Below the pieces are notes generated by a model. It did no database searches, was not told the origin of the DNA, and saw only the letters and a program-made list of their open reading frames with translations. This document shows, in pieces, positions 18,370 through 28,076 of a stretch of 43,014 nucleotides of DNA. Source of the DNA: Ignavibacteriales bacterium (lineage in GTDB: Bacteria > Bacteroidota > Ignavibacteria > Ignavibacteriales > Melioribacteraceae); NCBI GenBank assembly GCA_016929735.1, contig JAFGID010000301.1, positions 1 to 43,014 of the forward strand. The letters run 5' to 3'. The translations under genes were made by a program, and so were the position numbers. Position 1 is the first letter of the stretch. Every line of letters starts with the position of its first letter.

Positions 18370-19721
18370 AATCCCCTAGCATTATTACCAATAATTTTTT
18401 GATATTGTTTAGTAAATATGAAGCTGCTTACGATACCCAAAATAATCTTAGGTAAAATTACAGATGAAATACCTGCCCCTAACCAAAAAAATAGATACGA
18501 TAACGGAATCAAGGCTAATGCTTGAATCGTTAACATGTATAACTGTAATTTCACCTTACCAATACCATTTAAAAACAATGTATAGGTGGCTGACCAAGTA
18601 CCAATAATACTTGATAAAGCCAAGATAAAAACAATCGTTTGGGGAATTAAAACCTTGTTGCCAAGCCATAAATCAAAGAAAAAGGGTGAGACAACTGCCA
18701 TCAGCAATGTAACAATAGCTGATATGGCCCAAATTTTTCTCATTTTTTTAATAATATTTTTAATCCAATCGTATTCTTTAATTGTATAAGCCTCTGTAAA
18801 TGCTGACAGAAATGGTGTTAATACCATTGTGTAAATCATGGATGTTATCATAACATACTTTTTAGAAAGGTTATAAATAGTGACATCCTCCGGACCAAAA
18901 AATTGAATAATGATGATTGAACCTATCTGAGTTTTGAACATATAAAGAATTTGGGCTATAAAAAATTTAAATCCCAACTTTGTTAAAGGAATGGCAATCT
19001 TAAAATTAACATACTTTAAGGATGGTTTCAGTTTTTTTAAAGAAGTATTAAACAGATAGATCGAAAAACCAAGTAAAACGATAGCCTGTTTACTACCATA
19101 AACAAGACACAATTTATAAAGTGATCCATCTGTAGTTTTGACTAATAAATATATTGCTGCTAATCCAAATACACTACCGCTTAATCCGATTATATTATTG
19201 ATAGAGTATTTTTGCATTGCTGCATTGATCGACATGGTTATCTTAAGAATAAAATTTACGCAAAAAAAGAAAAAAACAGTCACTACAGTAAAAAAAAGTT
19301 CTTTATTGGAAACAATTGAAGTATTAAGTACCCTATTCCAATCAACAAATAATGCTATAATTAAAAAAACGATGAATAACAGAATCGATATAAGTGATAA
19401 TAGCGCAAAAGAAGAACTTACGTAAGTTTTGCCTAGTTCAATGTCTTTCACTGCTAAAGCTTCAGCTAATTTATTTCTCAAGCCATTCCCTAAGCCAACA
19501 TCCATAAAGGCAAACCAGTGAATAATTGTAGAAATGGCTATCCAAATGCCATACCTGGTCGAATCGACATAATTCAAGGTAATTGGAACTACCAAAAAAC
19601 TTATTAACATTGAAATTAACTTGGTGATAAATGCGACAGAAATATTTCTCTTAGCTCTTAAAGTTCTGGCATGACCTTTAGAAAAAAAACTAAGCATTGG
19701 ATTTAAAACATTCGTTGCCAT
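18357..19721 (-). CDS. Polysaccharide flippase (Wzx/MOP superfamily)
   Basis: Polytopic; NISVAFITKLISMLISFLVVPITLNYVDSTRYGIWIAISTIIHWFAFMDVGLGNGLRNKLAEALA. Confidence 0.9.
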   Translation of the reverse strand: MATNVLNPMLSFFSKGHARTLRAKRNISVAFITKLISMLISFLVVPITLNYVDSTRYGIWIAISTIIHWFAFMDVGLGNGLRNKLAEALAVKDIELGKTYVSSSFALLSLISILLFIVFLIIALFVDWNRVLNTSIVSNKELFFTVVTVFFFFCVNFILKITMSINAAMQKYSINNIIGLSGSVFGLAAIYLLVKTTDGSLYKLCLVYGSKQAIVLLGFSIYLFNTSLKKLKPSLKYVNFKIAIPLTKLGFKFFIAQILYMFKTQIGSIIIIQFFGPEDVTIYNLSKKYVMITSMIYTMVLTPFLSAFTEAYTIKEYDWIKNIIKKMRKIWAISAIVTLLMAVVSPFFFDLWLGNKVLIPQTIVFILALSSIIGTWSATYTLFLNGIGKVKLQLYMLTIQALALIPLSYLFFWLGAGISSVILPKIILGIVSSFIFTKQYQKIIGNNARGLWAK

Positions 19722-20813
19722 TTAGAGATAAAAATTCCTAATAAAAGTACAAATGATGTCAATCAGATCATCAGATAGTTGACTTGCCGAAGGCAACCAT
19801 AATCCATTTTCTCCGACCAATTCAGAGACAGGATATTCTCCAGGTAAATTATATGCTATTTGCTTATTTATCGGAGGATACATTACTCGTGTTCCGATAT
19901 TATTCTCTTTGAGATATTTTTGTAGATTATCTCTTTCTTCAACCAAAATATCTATAAACCAGGGAGTCGTATTTTGAAGATCTTGTTTAAAGAATTCAAT
20001 CTGTTTTACGTCGGTTAGATTATTTTGATACCTATATAAAATTTCTTTTTTCCGTTCCACCCGCCACTGTAATTTTTTCATTTGTTCTATGCCAACAACA
20101 GCCTGAAGATCGGTAAACTTAAAGTTATAGCCAATCATATCATGAAAGTCTGAGCCGCCGCCACTGCGACCAAAATCTTTGAGTCGCTTTAAGTTATAAG
20201 CTACATCATCATCATTGGTAATTATCGCTCCGCCTTGACCCGTAGAAATAACCTTGGGAGCAGAAAATGAAAAACTTCCGACTAATCCCATCGTACCAAT
20301 ATGTTTTCCATTGGGATAAAATGAACCTAAAGATTGTGCAGAATCTTCAATCAATACTAAATTCTTCTCTTTTGCAAGATTAACAAAAGTTTCAATTCCT
20401 GATTTGGGATAGCGTCCGTTTGCTGAAACAAGCATTATTGCTTTCGTATTAGGTGTGATTGCTTTTTTAACTTTTTCAATATCTAAACATAATGTCTCTT
20501 TTTCTACATCAACAAAAACAGGTACTGCACCAAACATTTTAACAGAATTTGGAGTTGCTATCATTGTATAGTTAGGGACTATAATTTCATCACCGGTTTT
20601 TACTCCAACCGCCATTGCTGCCAGAGTAAGGCTTATCGTTCCATTATTTACTGCAAAACAATGTTTCGCCCCTGTATATTCGCAAATCATCCTTTCGAAT
20701 TCCAGTGTTTTTTGGAATTCAGTTAGCCAACCACCGGTCTGCATGTATTCATTTAAGGCGAGCTTCTCTTCTTCCCCAAACCATGGCTCCATTTGATTTA
20801 TAAATTTATTCAT
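19722..20813 (-). CDS. DegT/DnrJ/EryC1 (perosamine-synthase-like) PLP sugar aminotransferase
   Basis: CFAVNNGTISLTLAAMAVGVKTGDEIIVPNYT, EDSAQSLGSFY, SFSAPKVISTGQGGAIITND (PLP Lys retained), GYNFKFTDLQAVVG. Confidence 0.9.
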   Translation of the reverse strand: MNKFINQMEPWFGEEEKLALNEYMQTGGWLTEFQKTLEFERMICEYTGAKHCFAVNNGTISLTLAAMAVGVKTGDEIIVPNYTMIATPNSVKMFGAVPVFVDVEKETLCLDIEKVKKAITPNTKAIMLVSANGRYPKSGIETFVNLAKEKNLVLIEDSAQSLGSFYPNGKHIGTMGLVGSFSFSAPKVISTGQGGAIITNDDDVAYNLKRLKDFGRSGGGSDFHDMIGYNFKFTDLQAVVGIEQMKKLQWRVERKKEILYRYQNNLTDVKQIEFFKQDLQNTTPWFIDILVEERDNLQKYLKENNIGTRVMYPPINKQIAYNLPGEYPVSELVGENGLWLPSASQLSDDLIDIICTFIRNFYL

Positions 20814-21369
20814 AATTCAATCCCATAAATTTCTGTTCGAGTTTTTCAATTTCTTCTTGATTCCTTTTTTTTATTATTCTTAATGGTATCCCTGCATTAA
20901 CCGTCCATTCCACAGTTGTTTTGTTTACCAAAGATAAAGCACCAATAGTTGATCCTTTAGCTATTGTACAATTAGGCAATACAACTGAACCTGCTCCAAC
21001 AATACAGTGTTTTTTTATATAAATCTTACCAATTTGCGCATTACCCTTATATTCAATTGGCACCATAGGAGTTGCAATTCCAGAGATATAATCATCACTT
21101 CCGGCTGATAAAACTACATTTGGAGCTAAAGTGGAAAATTCTTCCATTTCAACATAAGATTTTCTGCCCCCAATTATTCTACAGCCTGATGAAATATGCA
21201 CATAATTATGAAGTTTAAGTGCTGTTGAAATATAAGTAAAATCATCAATAATAACATTGTCCCCGATTTCAACAAGCTCAGGATATCTAATCCTAACTGT
21301 TTTCCCGATGATTACATTTTTTCCAATATTTTTTAGTTTTGATATATCAAAGAATATATTTTCGTTCAT
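20806..21369 (-). CDS. Left-handed beta-helix hexapeptide acyltransferase
   Basis: IGKNVIIGKTVRIRYPELVEIGDNVIIDDFTYIS... IVGAGSVVLPNCTIAKGSTIGALSLV. Confidence 0.85.
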   Translation of the reverse strand: MNENIFFDISKLKNIGKNVIIGKTVRIRYPELVEIGDNVIIDDFTYISTALKLHNYVHISSGCRIIGGRKSYVEMEEFSTLAPNVVLSAGSDDYISGIATPMVPIEYKGNAQIGKIYIKKHCIVGAGSVVLPNCTIAKGSTIGALSLVNKTTVEWTVNAGIPLRIIKKRNQEEIEKLEQKFMGLNYE

Positions 21370-21373
21370 TCTG

Positions 21374-21778
21374 CTAACCTTTGAACTTTGTTTTATCAGT
21401 TGTCACATCGACAAAGGGACCGTTTTTAGATTCAATAATTTTTGTATTATCTTCAAGTATTTCATAACCATGGCCGCCATAAGCAAACACAGCTAAATCA
21501 CCTTCATTTAAGATAAAATCTTGCAAATAATTTTTTTCTTCATCATAAAGTAAAACCCTCATGGCACCTTGTTTTACATAAGTCATTTCGTTGGTTCGTT
21601 TCGCAATACGGTCAAAATCATTATGAATATGTGAATCTAATTTTTTTCCTTTGGGGTACCACCAAGATCCAACTTGAAGGAATAAATTATTTGGTGTGAT
21701 AAAGTTTAATCCCTCCACCCAATCGTCATCTCTGTAGATAATAGATAAAATTTGATCATCATGTTTAATAATTTCCAT
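21374..21778 (-). CDS. Cupin-fold protein in sugar-nucleotide module
   Basis: KKLDSHIHNDFDRIAKRTNEMTYVKQGAMRVLLYDEEKNYLQDFILNEGDLAVFAYGGHGYEIL. Confidence 0.65.
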   Translation of the reverse strand: MEIIKHDDQILSIIYRDDDWVEGLNFITPNNLFLQVGSWWYPKGKKLDSHIHNDFDRIAKRTNEMTYVKQGAMRVLLYDEEKNYLQDFILNEGDLAVFAYGGHGYEILEDNTKIIESKNGPFVDVTTDKTKFKG

Positions 21779-21785
21779 AACTACC

Positions 21786-22310
21786 TCATTTGTCTCTATT
21801 TGATAAAATTGGATTTTCAGTATCCCATTTTATGTCAATTTTAGGATCATTCCATTTTAATGAAAATTGCTCGTCAGCATCAATATATTCACCTTTGTAA
21901 GCTAATTTATAATGGTAGACAGCAATTTTGCTTTTCACATAATAAGAGTTCCCCATCACTGGAGGAATTAATACCAAAATTTGATTATCATTATTTATCC
22001 TAAACTTCTCCCACTGCAAATATGTTGGTGATTCTTTACGACAGTCTACCACTACTTGGTCTATGTTTCCATAAACACAAGTTACCAATTTCCAAGATAT
22101 CTCATCACCATGGATTCCTCGCAGGACATTAAATTTTGACTGTGAAAATTTATCATGTTTAAAGAAAATATTATCTGGCAATAACTTTTCGATTTCATCT
22201 TTAAGAAATGATGTCCAAATATTTCCCCTCAAATCTTCATAAATTGAAGGTGTAATGATAAAAATTCCCTTGATTTTTTCCGATTCTCTTATCTTAAAAT
22301 TTATACTCAT
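21786..22310 (-). CDS. RmlC-like sugar 3,5-epimerase-family protein
   Basis: GIFIITPSIYEDLRGNIWTSF, FNVLRGIHGDEISWKLVTCVYGNIDQVVVDCRKESPTYLQW, KWNDPKIDIKWDTENPILSNRD. Confidence 0.8.
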   Translation of the reverse strand: MSINFKIRESEKIKGIFIITPSIYEDLRGNIWTSFLKDEIEKLLPDNIFFKHDKFSQSKFNVLRGIHGDEISWKLVTCVYGNIDQVVVDCRKESPTYLQWEKFRINNDNQILVLIPPVMGNSYYVKSKIAVYHYKLAYKGEYIDADEQFSLKWNDPKIDIKWDTENPILSNRDK

Positions 22311-22320
22311 AAATTTTCCT

Positions 22321-23355
22321 TTAAGTTAAATCTCCACCGTAGTTGTCATATTTCAGATCATATTGAACCATAATTTTCACCAACTCTTTTAAAGATGTTT
22401 TTGCCTTCCAGCCAAGAATCTCTTCTGCTTTACCGGCATTTCCCCAGAGCAATTCAACTTCAGCTGGTCTAAAGTATCTTGGGTTCACCTTTACTAAGAC
22501 TTTCTTTGTTTCTTTGCAGACACCCACTTCATCAATGCCAGTACCTGACCATTCAATAGTAATGCCAACTTCTTCGAATGCCATTTCAACAAATTGTCTT
22601 ATAGACCAAGTTTTACCTGTAGCTATGACAAAATCATCAGGTTTTTCCTGCTGAAGCATTAACCACATTGCTTCGACATAATCTTTTGCATAACCCCAAT
22701 CCCTTTTTGAATCCAAATTTCCTAATTCCAAATAATCCTGATTCCCTTTATAAATATTCGCTACAGCTTTTGTAATTTTTTTGGTAACAAAAGTCTCGCC
22801 TCTTCTTGGAGATTCATGATTAAAAAGGATACCATTACATGCAAACATATCATAAGATTCACGATAATTAACGGTTACCCAATAAGAGTATAGTTTCGCT
22901 GCTCCATATGGAGATTTTGGGTAAAATGGAGTTCTCTCATTTTGGGGAGTTAAATCCGGTAGACCACCAAAGAGTTCAGAAGTAGAAGCTTGATAAAACT
23001 TAGTTTTCAAGCCGACATCCTTTATTGCATCAAGTAACCTAATAGTGCCAATTCCTGTAACTTCTGCAGTATATTCTGGAACTTCAAAAGATACTGCTAC
23101 GTGCGATTGCGCGCCAAGATTATAAATCTCATCGGGTCTGATTTTTTGCAGAATTCGATTTAAATTACTGGAGTCACTTAAATCTCCGTAAAACAAATGG
23201 ACTTGTTTATGAACTCTGAGATGTTCAATCCTTTGCGTATTAAAGACAGATGCACGTCTAATAATACCATTTACCTCATAGCCCTTTGTTAATAAAAATT
23301 CTGCCAAATATGAACCGTCTTGCCCGGTAATACCTGTTATTAATGCTTTTTTCAT
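22321..23355 (-). CDS. gmd: GDP-mannose 4,6-dehydratase
   Basis: [89 protein letters not shown]. Confidence 0.95.
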   Translation of the reverse strand: MKKALITGITGQDGSYLAEFLLTKGYEVNGIIRRASVFNTQRIEHLRVHKQVHLFYGDLSDSSNLNRILQKIRPDEIYNLGAQSHVAVSFEVPEYTAEVTGIGTIRLLDAIKDVGLKTKFYQASTSELFGGLPDLTPQNERTPFYPKSPYGAAKLYSYWVTVNYRESYDMFACNGILFNHESPRRGETFVTKKITKAVANIYKGNQDYLELGNLDSKRDWGYAKDYVEAMWLMLQQEKPDDFVIATGKTWSIRQFVEMAFEEVGITIEWSGTGIDEVGVCKETKKVLVKVNPRYFRPAEVELLWGNAGKAEEILGWKAKTSLKELVKIMVQYDLKYDNYGGDLT

Positions 23356-23362
23356 TTTTTCC

Positions 23363-24253
23363 TCACATTTTTAACCATGTTCGGGGAATTAGTTTAGAAT
23401 TATCTGAATAGTATTTTTGAGCATTATAATTATCGTACCATATTAACGGTGCTATTACAACTTTATACTTGTTTTTATTTAGATAAGCACCCCACCAGCT
23501 AAAGGTACTGTTTGCGATGATATTATGTTTGCACAAACTCATCAGATATAAATCAATACATCCGTCATAATTGTTATCGATATAGTTTACATTTTTAGTA
23601 TCTAATCCAAAATTCTCCTTAACCCATTTAAGATCATCAGAAAAAACAAAAAAAACTGGATTCTTAACAACTCTCTTTATATATTCTACTGCTTTATAAA
23701 AATAATCTAATCCTAAGTTATGAAAAAACTTGTTGTGCACATAATCACCCCTTCTGACATGAATTGAAACAGAAGCTAAAGACATAATTTCAGCAATTAA
23801 TCCGCTATCTATCTCTGAGATTATCTCATCTTTCAAAGTGAAAATATCCCTTATTTCGGTTGAATAATCCGAAAAATAATATTCACTCGCCCAGTATCCA
23901 TCCAGATAGATATCTTTTTTCTTGAATAACTCCTTTATTTTAGGATATTGTCCTTTCTTCTGAAATCCATAATTCTTACCTTTCCAAGCGAATGTGCTAA
24001 TATTTAGTCGATTATATATTTTATAGAAATATCTTTCACTAGTTTTAGGATTAAATCTATTTATCATTATATCATCGGCTTTGTTTAGGGGGATATCATA
24101 GCAATCCAATTTCAATGTATTCCGATATTTTTCCTGATCATAAAAACTTAAGTCCAATAATAAAGTATTGTTAGTTGCTTTTGCCAGACTATAACCAAAT
24201 GCATACTGGAATAATTGATTACCTAAGCCTGCTTTTATCTTTATAATTATTAT
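23363..24253 (-). CDS. Glycosyltransferase family 11 (alpha-1,2-fucosyltransferase-like); likely non-ATG start
   Basis: [11 protein letters not shown] and [12 protein letters not shown] motifs. Track ORF starts at 24157 (TTG), but the frame upstream reads (V)[40 protein letters not shown], the canonical GT11 N-terminus; no in-frame ATG/GTG/TTG is present upstream. Confidence 0.8.
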   Translation of the reverse strand: MIIIKIKAGLGNQLFQYAFGYSLAKATNNTLLLDLSFYDQEKYRNTLKLDCYDIPLNKADDIMINRFNPKTSERYFYKIYNRLNISTFAWKGKNYGFQKKGQYPKIKELFKKKDIYLDGYWASEYYFSDYSTEIRDIFTLKDEIISEIDSGLIAEIMSLASVSIHVRRGDYVHNKFFHNLGLDYFYKAVEYIKRVVKNPVFFVFSDDLKWVKENFGLDTKNVNYIDNNYDGCIDLYLMSLCKHNIIANSTFSWWGAYLNKNKYKVVIAPLIWYDNYNAQKYYSDNSKLIPRTWLKM

Positions 24254-24343
24254 TACAATCCTCCCATAGCGCTTAATGTCAAAAAACAGAGCATACTTCC
24301 CTTCACTTCATCGAAATAAGATACATTTCCAAAGATTTTCTTA

Positions 24344-24646
24344 TTATTTTATTGATATCAAGTTATCAATAAATCTATATCTTTTCTTTAGCAATTGTTT
24401 AGATTTATAATTGTTATCATCATTTATTTTATCTGCATTATCAAATGATGATATTTCAATATTTCCTTTAGCCCCCACTATAGTCTTTAATAAATAGATA
24501 AATTCATCTGGTCTGAAATCACAATTTTCAATATCTTTATAATTTGGATGAACAAAAACATTATCTCCGTACTTAATTTTATGCCTGTTCACTAATAAGT
24601 ATGCAATCTCATACAAGAATATTTTATTACTCATATTTAAAACCAT
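24344..24646 (-). CDS. Hypothetical protein, 100 aa
   Basis: Open frame in operon orientation; no family recognised; possibly a fragment. Confidence 0.4.
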   Translation of the reverse strand: MVLNMSNKIFLYEIAYLLVNRHKIKYGDNVFVHPNYKDIENCDFRPDEFIYLLKTIVGAKGNIEISSFDNADKINDDNNYKSKQLLKKRYRFIDNLISIK

Positions 24647-24673
24647 CTTCAGTTTACTGTTTGCATTTCTTTA

Positions 24674-25744
24674 TTAATAATACTTTCTGATGGCAGATCG
24701 TAAGGTTTTAATACTATAGCCTGTTCTTACTTCAATTTGCTCTAAAAACATTCTAAAATGATTAGCAAAAATAAAGTCTTTAGAATGCCCCATGAAGACG
24801 ATCGGACTATCCTGATCGAATTTTTTTGCGATTTTCGTTATTACTTTTATCATTTTATGCGGATAACCAATGCAGAAATCAACGTACTGATAGCCATGAA
24901 AGTCCCATCGCTTATTCATTAATTTATTTATTACTTTTTTACCTGCAGGATTAACCTGTAGTGGGACCTTACTTCTTTGTATTTTGGAAACGGTATATGA
25001 TATCTTATGTGTTTTATCTTTTATATTAAGTGTTTTCTTCAATTTTCTAATTATCTTATTAACCCTTAATGTGAATATTGGCATCTCAATTAAAGATGAA
25101 GATTTATCCTCTTTGGAAACGTCATCTAATAATGCACGATAAGGATAAAATTCCGAATTAACAGAACGATAATCAATCTTTCCGACACTATCATTATTAC
25201 GATACATCCCCTTAGCAACAGATGTATCACATATTATCCCGTTATCAAGTAGAGCTCTGGTAATATTAAAAGAAGGCTGCATCTGGAAATATCCGGCTCG
25301 GAAACCTATACATTCATAGTTAATATCAATTATTTTCAGATTATTCTCTAACCAATTTTTTGCCTTTTTAACGCGATCATAAGCTAACTTATAATCATTA
25401 CAAAGTAATGCAATCTCTTTTGCGGTATATGGGAATTTCCATATTCCATCCTTATAAATTGCATTTAACCATTGTGGATGCAGATGTAACTGTACATCAT
25501 GCCCTTCAGATATTGCACGTGTTAATTGTTTCTCAAAAAGTGTGATATCATCTTTGAAAATTTTAGGTTGCTTTTTCATTGCAAAATAGTGTTCCATCTC
25601 AACCATAAAGGTGATTTTTGCATTAAATTTGTTTGCTATGTCTAGCATCATTTCTGTAGGTCGATAACAAAAATCTTCAAATTTACCCTTACCATTCCCA
25701 TGTATTTCATAATCCACAGTCAATATTATATCAATATTCCGCAT
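24674..25744 (-). CDS. Polysaccharide-deacetylase-like (WalW-type) protein
   Basis: IDIILTVDYEIHGNGKGKFED, AKITFMVEMEHYF, EGHDVQLHLHPQWLNA. Confidence 0.7.
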   Translation of the reverse strand: MRNIDIILTVDYEIHGNGKGKFEDFCYRPTEMMLDIANKFNAKITFMVEMEHYFAMKKQPKIFKDDITLFEKQLTRAISEGHDVQLHLHPQWLNAIYKDGIWKFPYTAKEIALLCNDYKLAYDRVKKAKNWLENNLKIIDINYECIGFRAGYFQMQPSFNITRALLDNGIICDTSVAKGMYRNNDSVGKIDYRSVNSEFYPYRALLDDVSKEDKSSSLIEMPIFTLRVNKIIRKLKKTLNIKDKTHKISYTVSKIQRSKVPLQVNPAGKKVINKLMNKRWDFHGYQYVDFCIGYPHKMIKVITKIAKKFDQDSPIVFMGHSKDFIFANHFRMFLEQIEVRTGYSIKTLRSAIRKYY

Positions 25745-25765
25745 TTGTAAAACCTGCTCGAGATT

Positions 25766-26437
25766 TTATGAATCTCTCTCAATTTTTTTAATGAATTTTG
25801 CTGGAACTCCAGCCCAGATTTCGTATGGGGGAACACTTTTTGTAACTAAACTTCCTGTACCAATTACAGACCCTTCACCAATAGTTACTCCACGTCTGAT
25901 AATACTCATTCCACCAATGAAAGCATTTTTTCCGATTACTATCGGAGCATTAGATATATTTCCGGATTTAGTAATTCTGTTAAAAGTATTGGTTTGATGA
26001 AAATCATTATCCATTAATAAACACCCACCTCCAATCATTGCGCCTTCACAAATTGTAATCGAGTTAAAGCAGTGTACAGCAGTATTTGTCATACCTGAAC
26101 CATCTTTCATAATAAAAGTTCCTTGAGCTCCTATTCTTAAAATAGTACCTTGATTTCCACCGCCTACATAATAATGAACTGAGTTAATTCTAACATTATC
26201 TTCAATAATTATCCGTCCATAATTGTTTAATACGAGAGACCCATGTAATTTGAAATTTCTACCGATAGAAGCTCCCCATAAAATCAGTTTTATTTTACCA
26301 TATAAGGTAGTAAAAGCATAAAATATTCTCTCTAATTTATTAACAATAAATATAAGAATTGCTTGGGTTAAAGAAATTGGATATTCACTTTTAGCTCTTT
26401 CATTAAATCTTCGTAAGTAATAAAATATACTTTTCAT
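25766..26437 (-). CDS. Hexapeptide-repeat acyltransferase (WbbJ-like)
   Basis: IIEDNVRINSVHYYVGG, IGGGCLLMDNDFHQTN, IGKNAFIGGMSIIRRGVTIGEGSVIGTGSLVTKSVPPYEIWAGVPAKFIKK. Confidence 0.9.
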   Translation of the reverse strand: MKSIFYYLRRFNERAKSEYPISLTQAILIFIVNKLERIFYAFTTLYGKIKLILWGASIGRNFKLHGSLVLNNYGRIIIEDNVRINSVHYYVGGGNQGTILRIGAQGTFIMKDGSGMTNTAVHCFNSITICEGAMIGGGCLLMDNDFHQTNTFNRITKSGNISNAPIVIGKNAFIGGMSIIRRGVTIGEGSVIGTGSLVTKSVPPYEIWAGVPAKFIKKIERDS

Positions 26438-26468
26438 ATAATTTCCTGACTATTAATGTTCCTATTCC

Positions 26469-27524
26469 TTAGCTTTTATAATCCAATAATCTGAATAATA
26501 TTTTTTTTGGACGGAGATATCTAAGAATGGGAAAAGTATAATATAATGAATTTTTCTTTCTTAATGCTAACAATTGCCTTATTTTTCTGTTAATCTGCTC
26601 AGCATACTTTCCTTTTGAATAATTATCAATAATTTTAAGTAATTCTATCCTCTTATCTATAATGAAATGTCTGTTGTAATTTAGTCCGGGTTTTTTAAAA
26701 CTTTTGTTGCGAATTATTTTATGATCTCTCGTATATACAGACATAACATCAGTCAAATACTTTATTGGTCCCTGTAAAGACATCAGTATAGATAAAAATA
26801 GATCCCCATTATAAATTTGGTGTTTTCTCGATAATTCAAAAAAATTTGCCCTGTCTAACATCTCTCTTCTTAAAACAATAGAGGCTGTTGCAAAGCTCCA
26901 TTTTTCAATTAAATCTTCTGTGGTGATTACGCTTTTTTGATCAGCTTGATTAAAAAAATAATCTATATACTGATTATCCGTAAAATGAACAATAGCATTA
27001 TGCACACACATACTATACTCAAGATTCGCTTCCAGAAAATCAACCTGCTTCTGTAATTTGTAAGGGTCTGTCCATTGATCGTCACCTTCGCAAATAGCTT
27101 CGTATTTACCGCGACGAGCAGGTGGTTTAATCCAATTTGCAGTTTTGGGTTTCTTCATATACTGATTTTCAATTTGATATGTGGGAACAAACAACTGCGG
27201 ATATTTCTCGGCATACTCACGAATAATATTCGCCGTATTATCCGTTGATGCATCGTCATGTATCCATATTTCCACAGGGAAAGTCGTCTTCTGCATTAAA
27301 AAACCTTCGATTGCTGACCGGATATACTTCTCATGATTATACGTAATACACTTTATGCTTACTAATGGTACAATTCCCTGATCCCAAATCTGCTCAATTA
27401 TCGGGACTGGTCCTGATAAAACTTTAAAGTTATATTTCAGATTTTCTATTCTTGTCATTAATTCTCCAATATGCAAGCTTAATCGATCCGGTGATATCTT
27501 TGATATCATTAATCGAATAAACAA
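26469..27524 (-). CDS. Glycosyltransferase family 2
   Basis: VPLVSIKCITYNHEKYIRSAIEGFLMQKTTFPVEIWIHDDASTDNTANIIREYAEKYP; ICEGDDQWTDPYKLQKQVDFLE. Confidence 0.95.
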   Translation of the reverse strand: MFIRLMISKISPDRLSLHIGELMTRIENLKYNFKVLSGPVPIIEQIWDQGIVPLVSIKCITYNHEKYIRSAIEGFLMQKTTFPVEIWIHDDASTDNTANIIREYAEKYPQLFVPTYQIENQYMKKPKTANWIKPPARRGKYEAICEGDDQWTDPYKLQKQVDFLEANLEYSMCVHNAIVHFTDNQYIDYFFNQADQKSVITTEDLIEKWSFATASIVLRREMLDRANFFELSRKHQIYNGDLFLSILMSLQGPIKYLTDVMSVYTRDHKIIRNKSFKKPGLNYNRHFIIDKRIELLKIIDNYSKGKYAEQINRKIRQLLALRKKNSLYYTFPILRYLRPKKILFRLLDYKS

Positions 27525-27642
27525 ATTTCTTGAAACGAACTATACCGAGATAAGGGTGGCAGTAAAAGCAGCTTTTTCTAGATTTTTAAAATCTAACTTA
27601 ACAGAAAGCCTGCTTCTTTTTAACTAAGTAGAATTATAAAAA

Positions 27643-27909
27643 TCAGATTAATCCAAAAGCAGGAATAATCTGCGCTAAAAGAGGATCATAAAAAAAATCA
27701 GCAAACCAATGGCGTGCTGAAGTTAATCCCAGCCAGTAAAGAACAGAACAAATATATTAAATAATATACAGTTGTAAAATCTACATCTGTCCAGTCTTTT
27801 TTCAGGTTGATTTCTGCCGCCAACTAATAAAAACTTGAGAAACCGCTAAAAACACAGCAATCAAACCCGTTATACCATTTGCTTCAGGTATAAGAAAATG
27901 AGCTGGAAT
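27643..27909 (-). pseudogene. Decayed Wzx-type flippase remnant
   Basis: Frame-shifted segments: IPAHFLIPEANGITGLIAVFLAVSQVFISWRQ / EINLKKDWTDVDFTTVYYLIYLFCSLLAGINFSTPL / ARHWFADFFYDPLLAQIIPAFGLI, resembling the N-terminal half of MOP-family flippases. Confidence 0.65.
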
Positions 27910-28076
27910 TATATTATAAAAAATTTTCTCATTCCTTGAACAGAAATCTGCTCTATCGCATTTCACTTTAACCCATTGACAGTTTTTTTTAAAAACTACT
28001 CAATTCCCGCAGATATTGCCTTTTCTCAAAATCTCTAACTATAGGGGCAGATACATAGCAACAGCTATTTATATAA

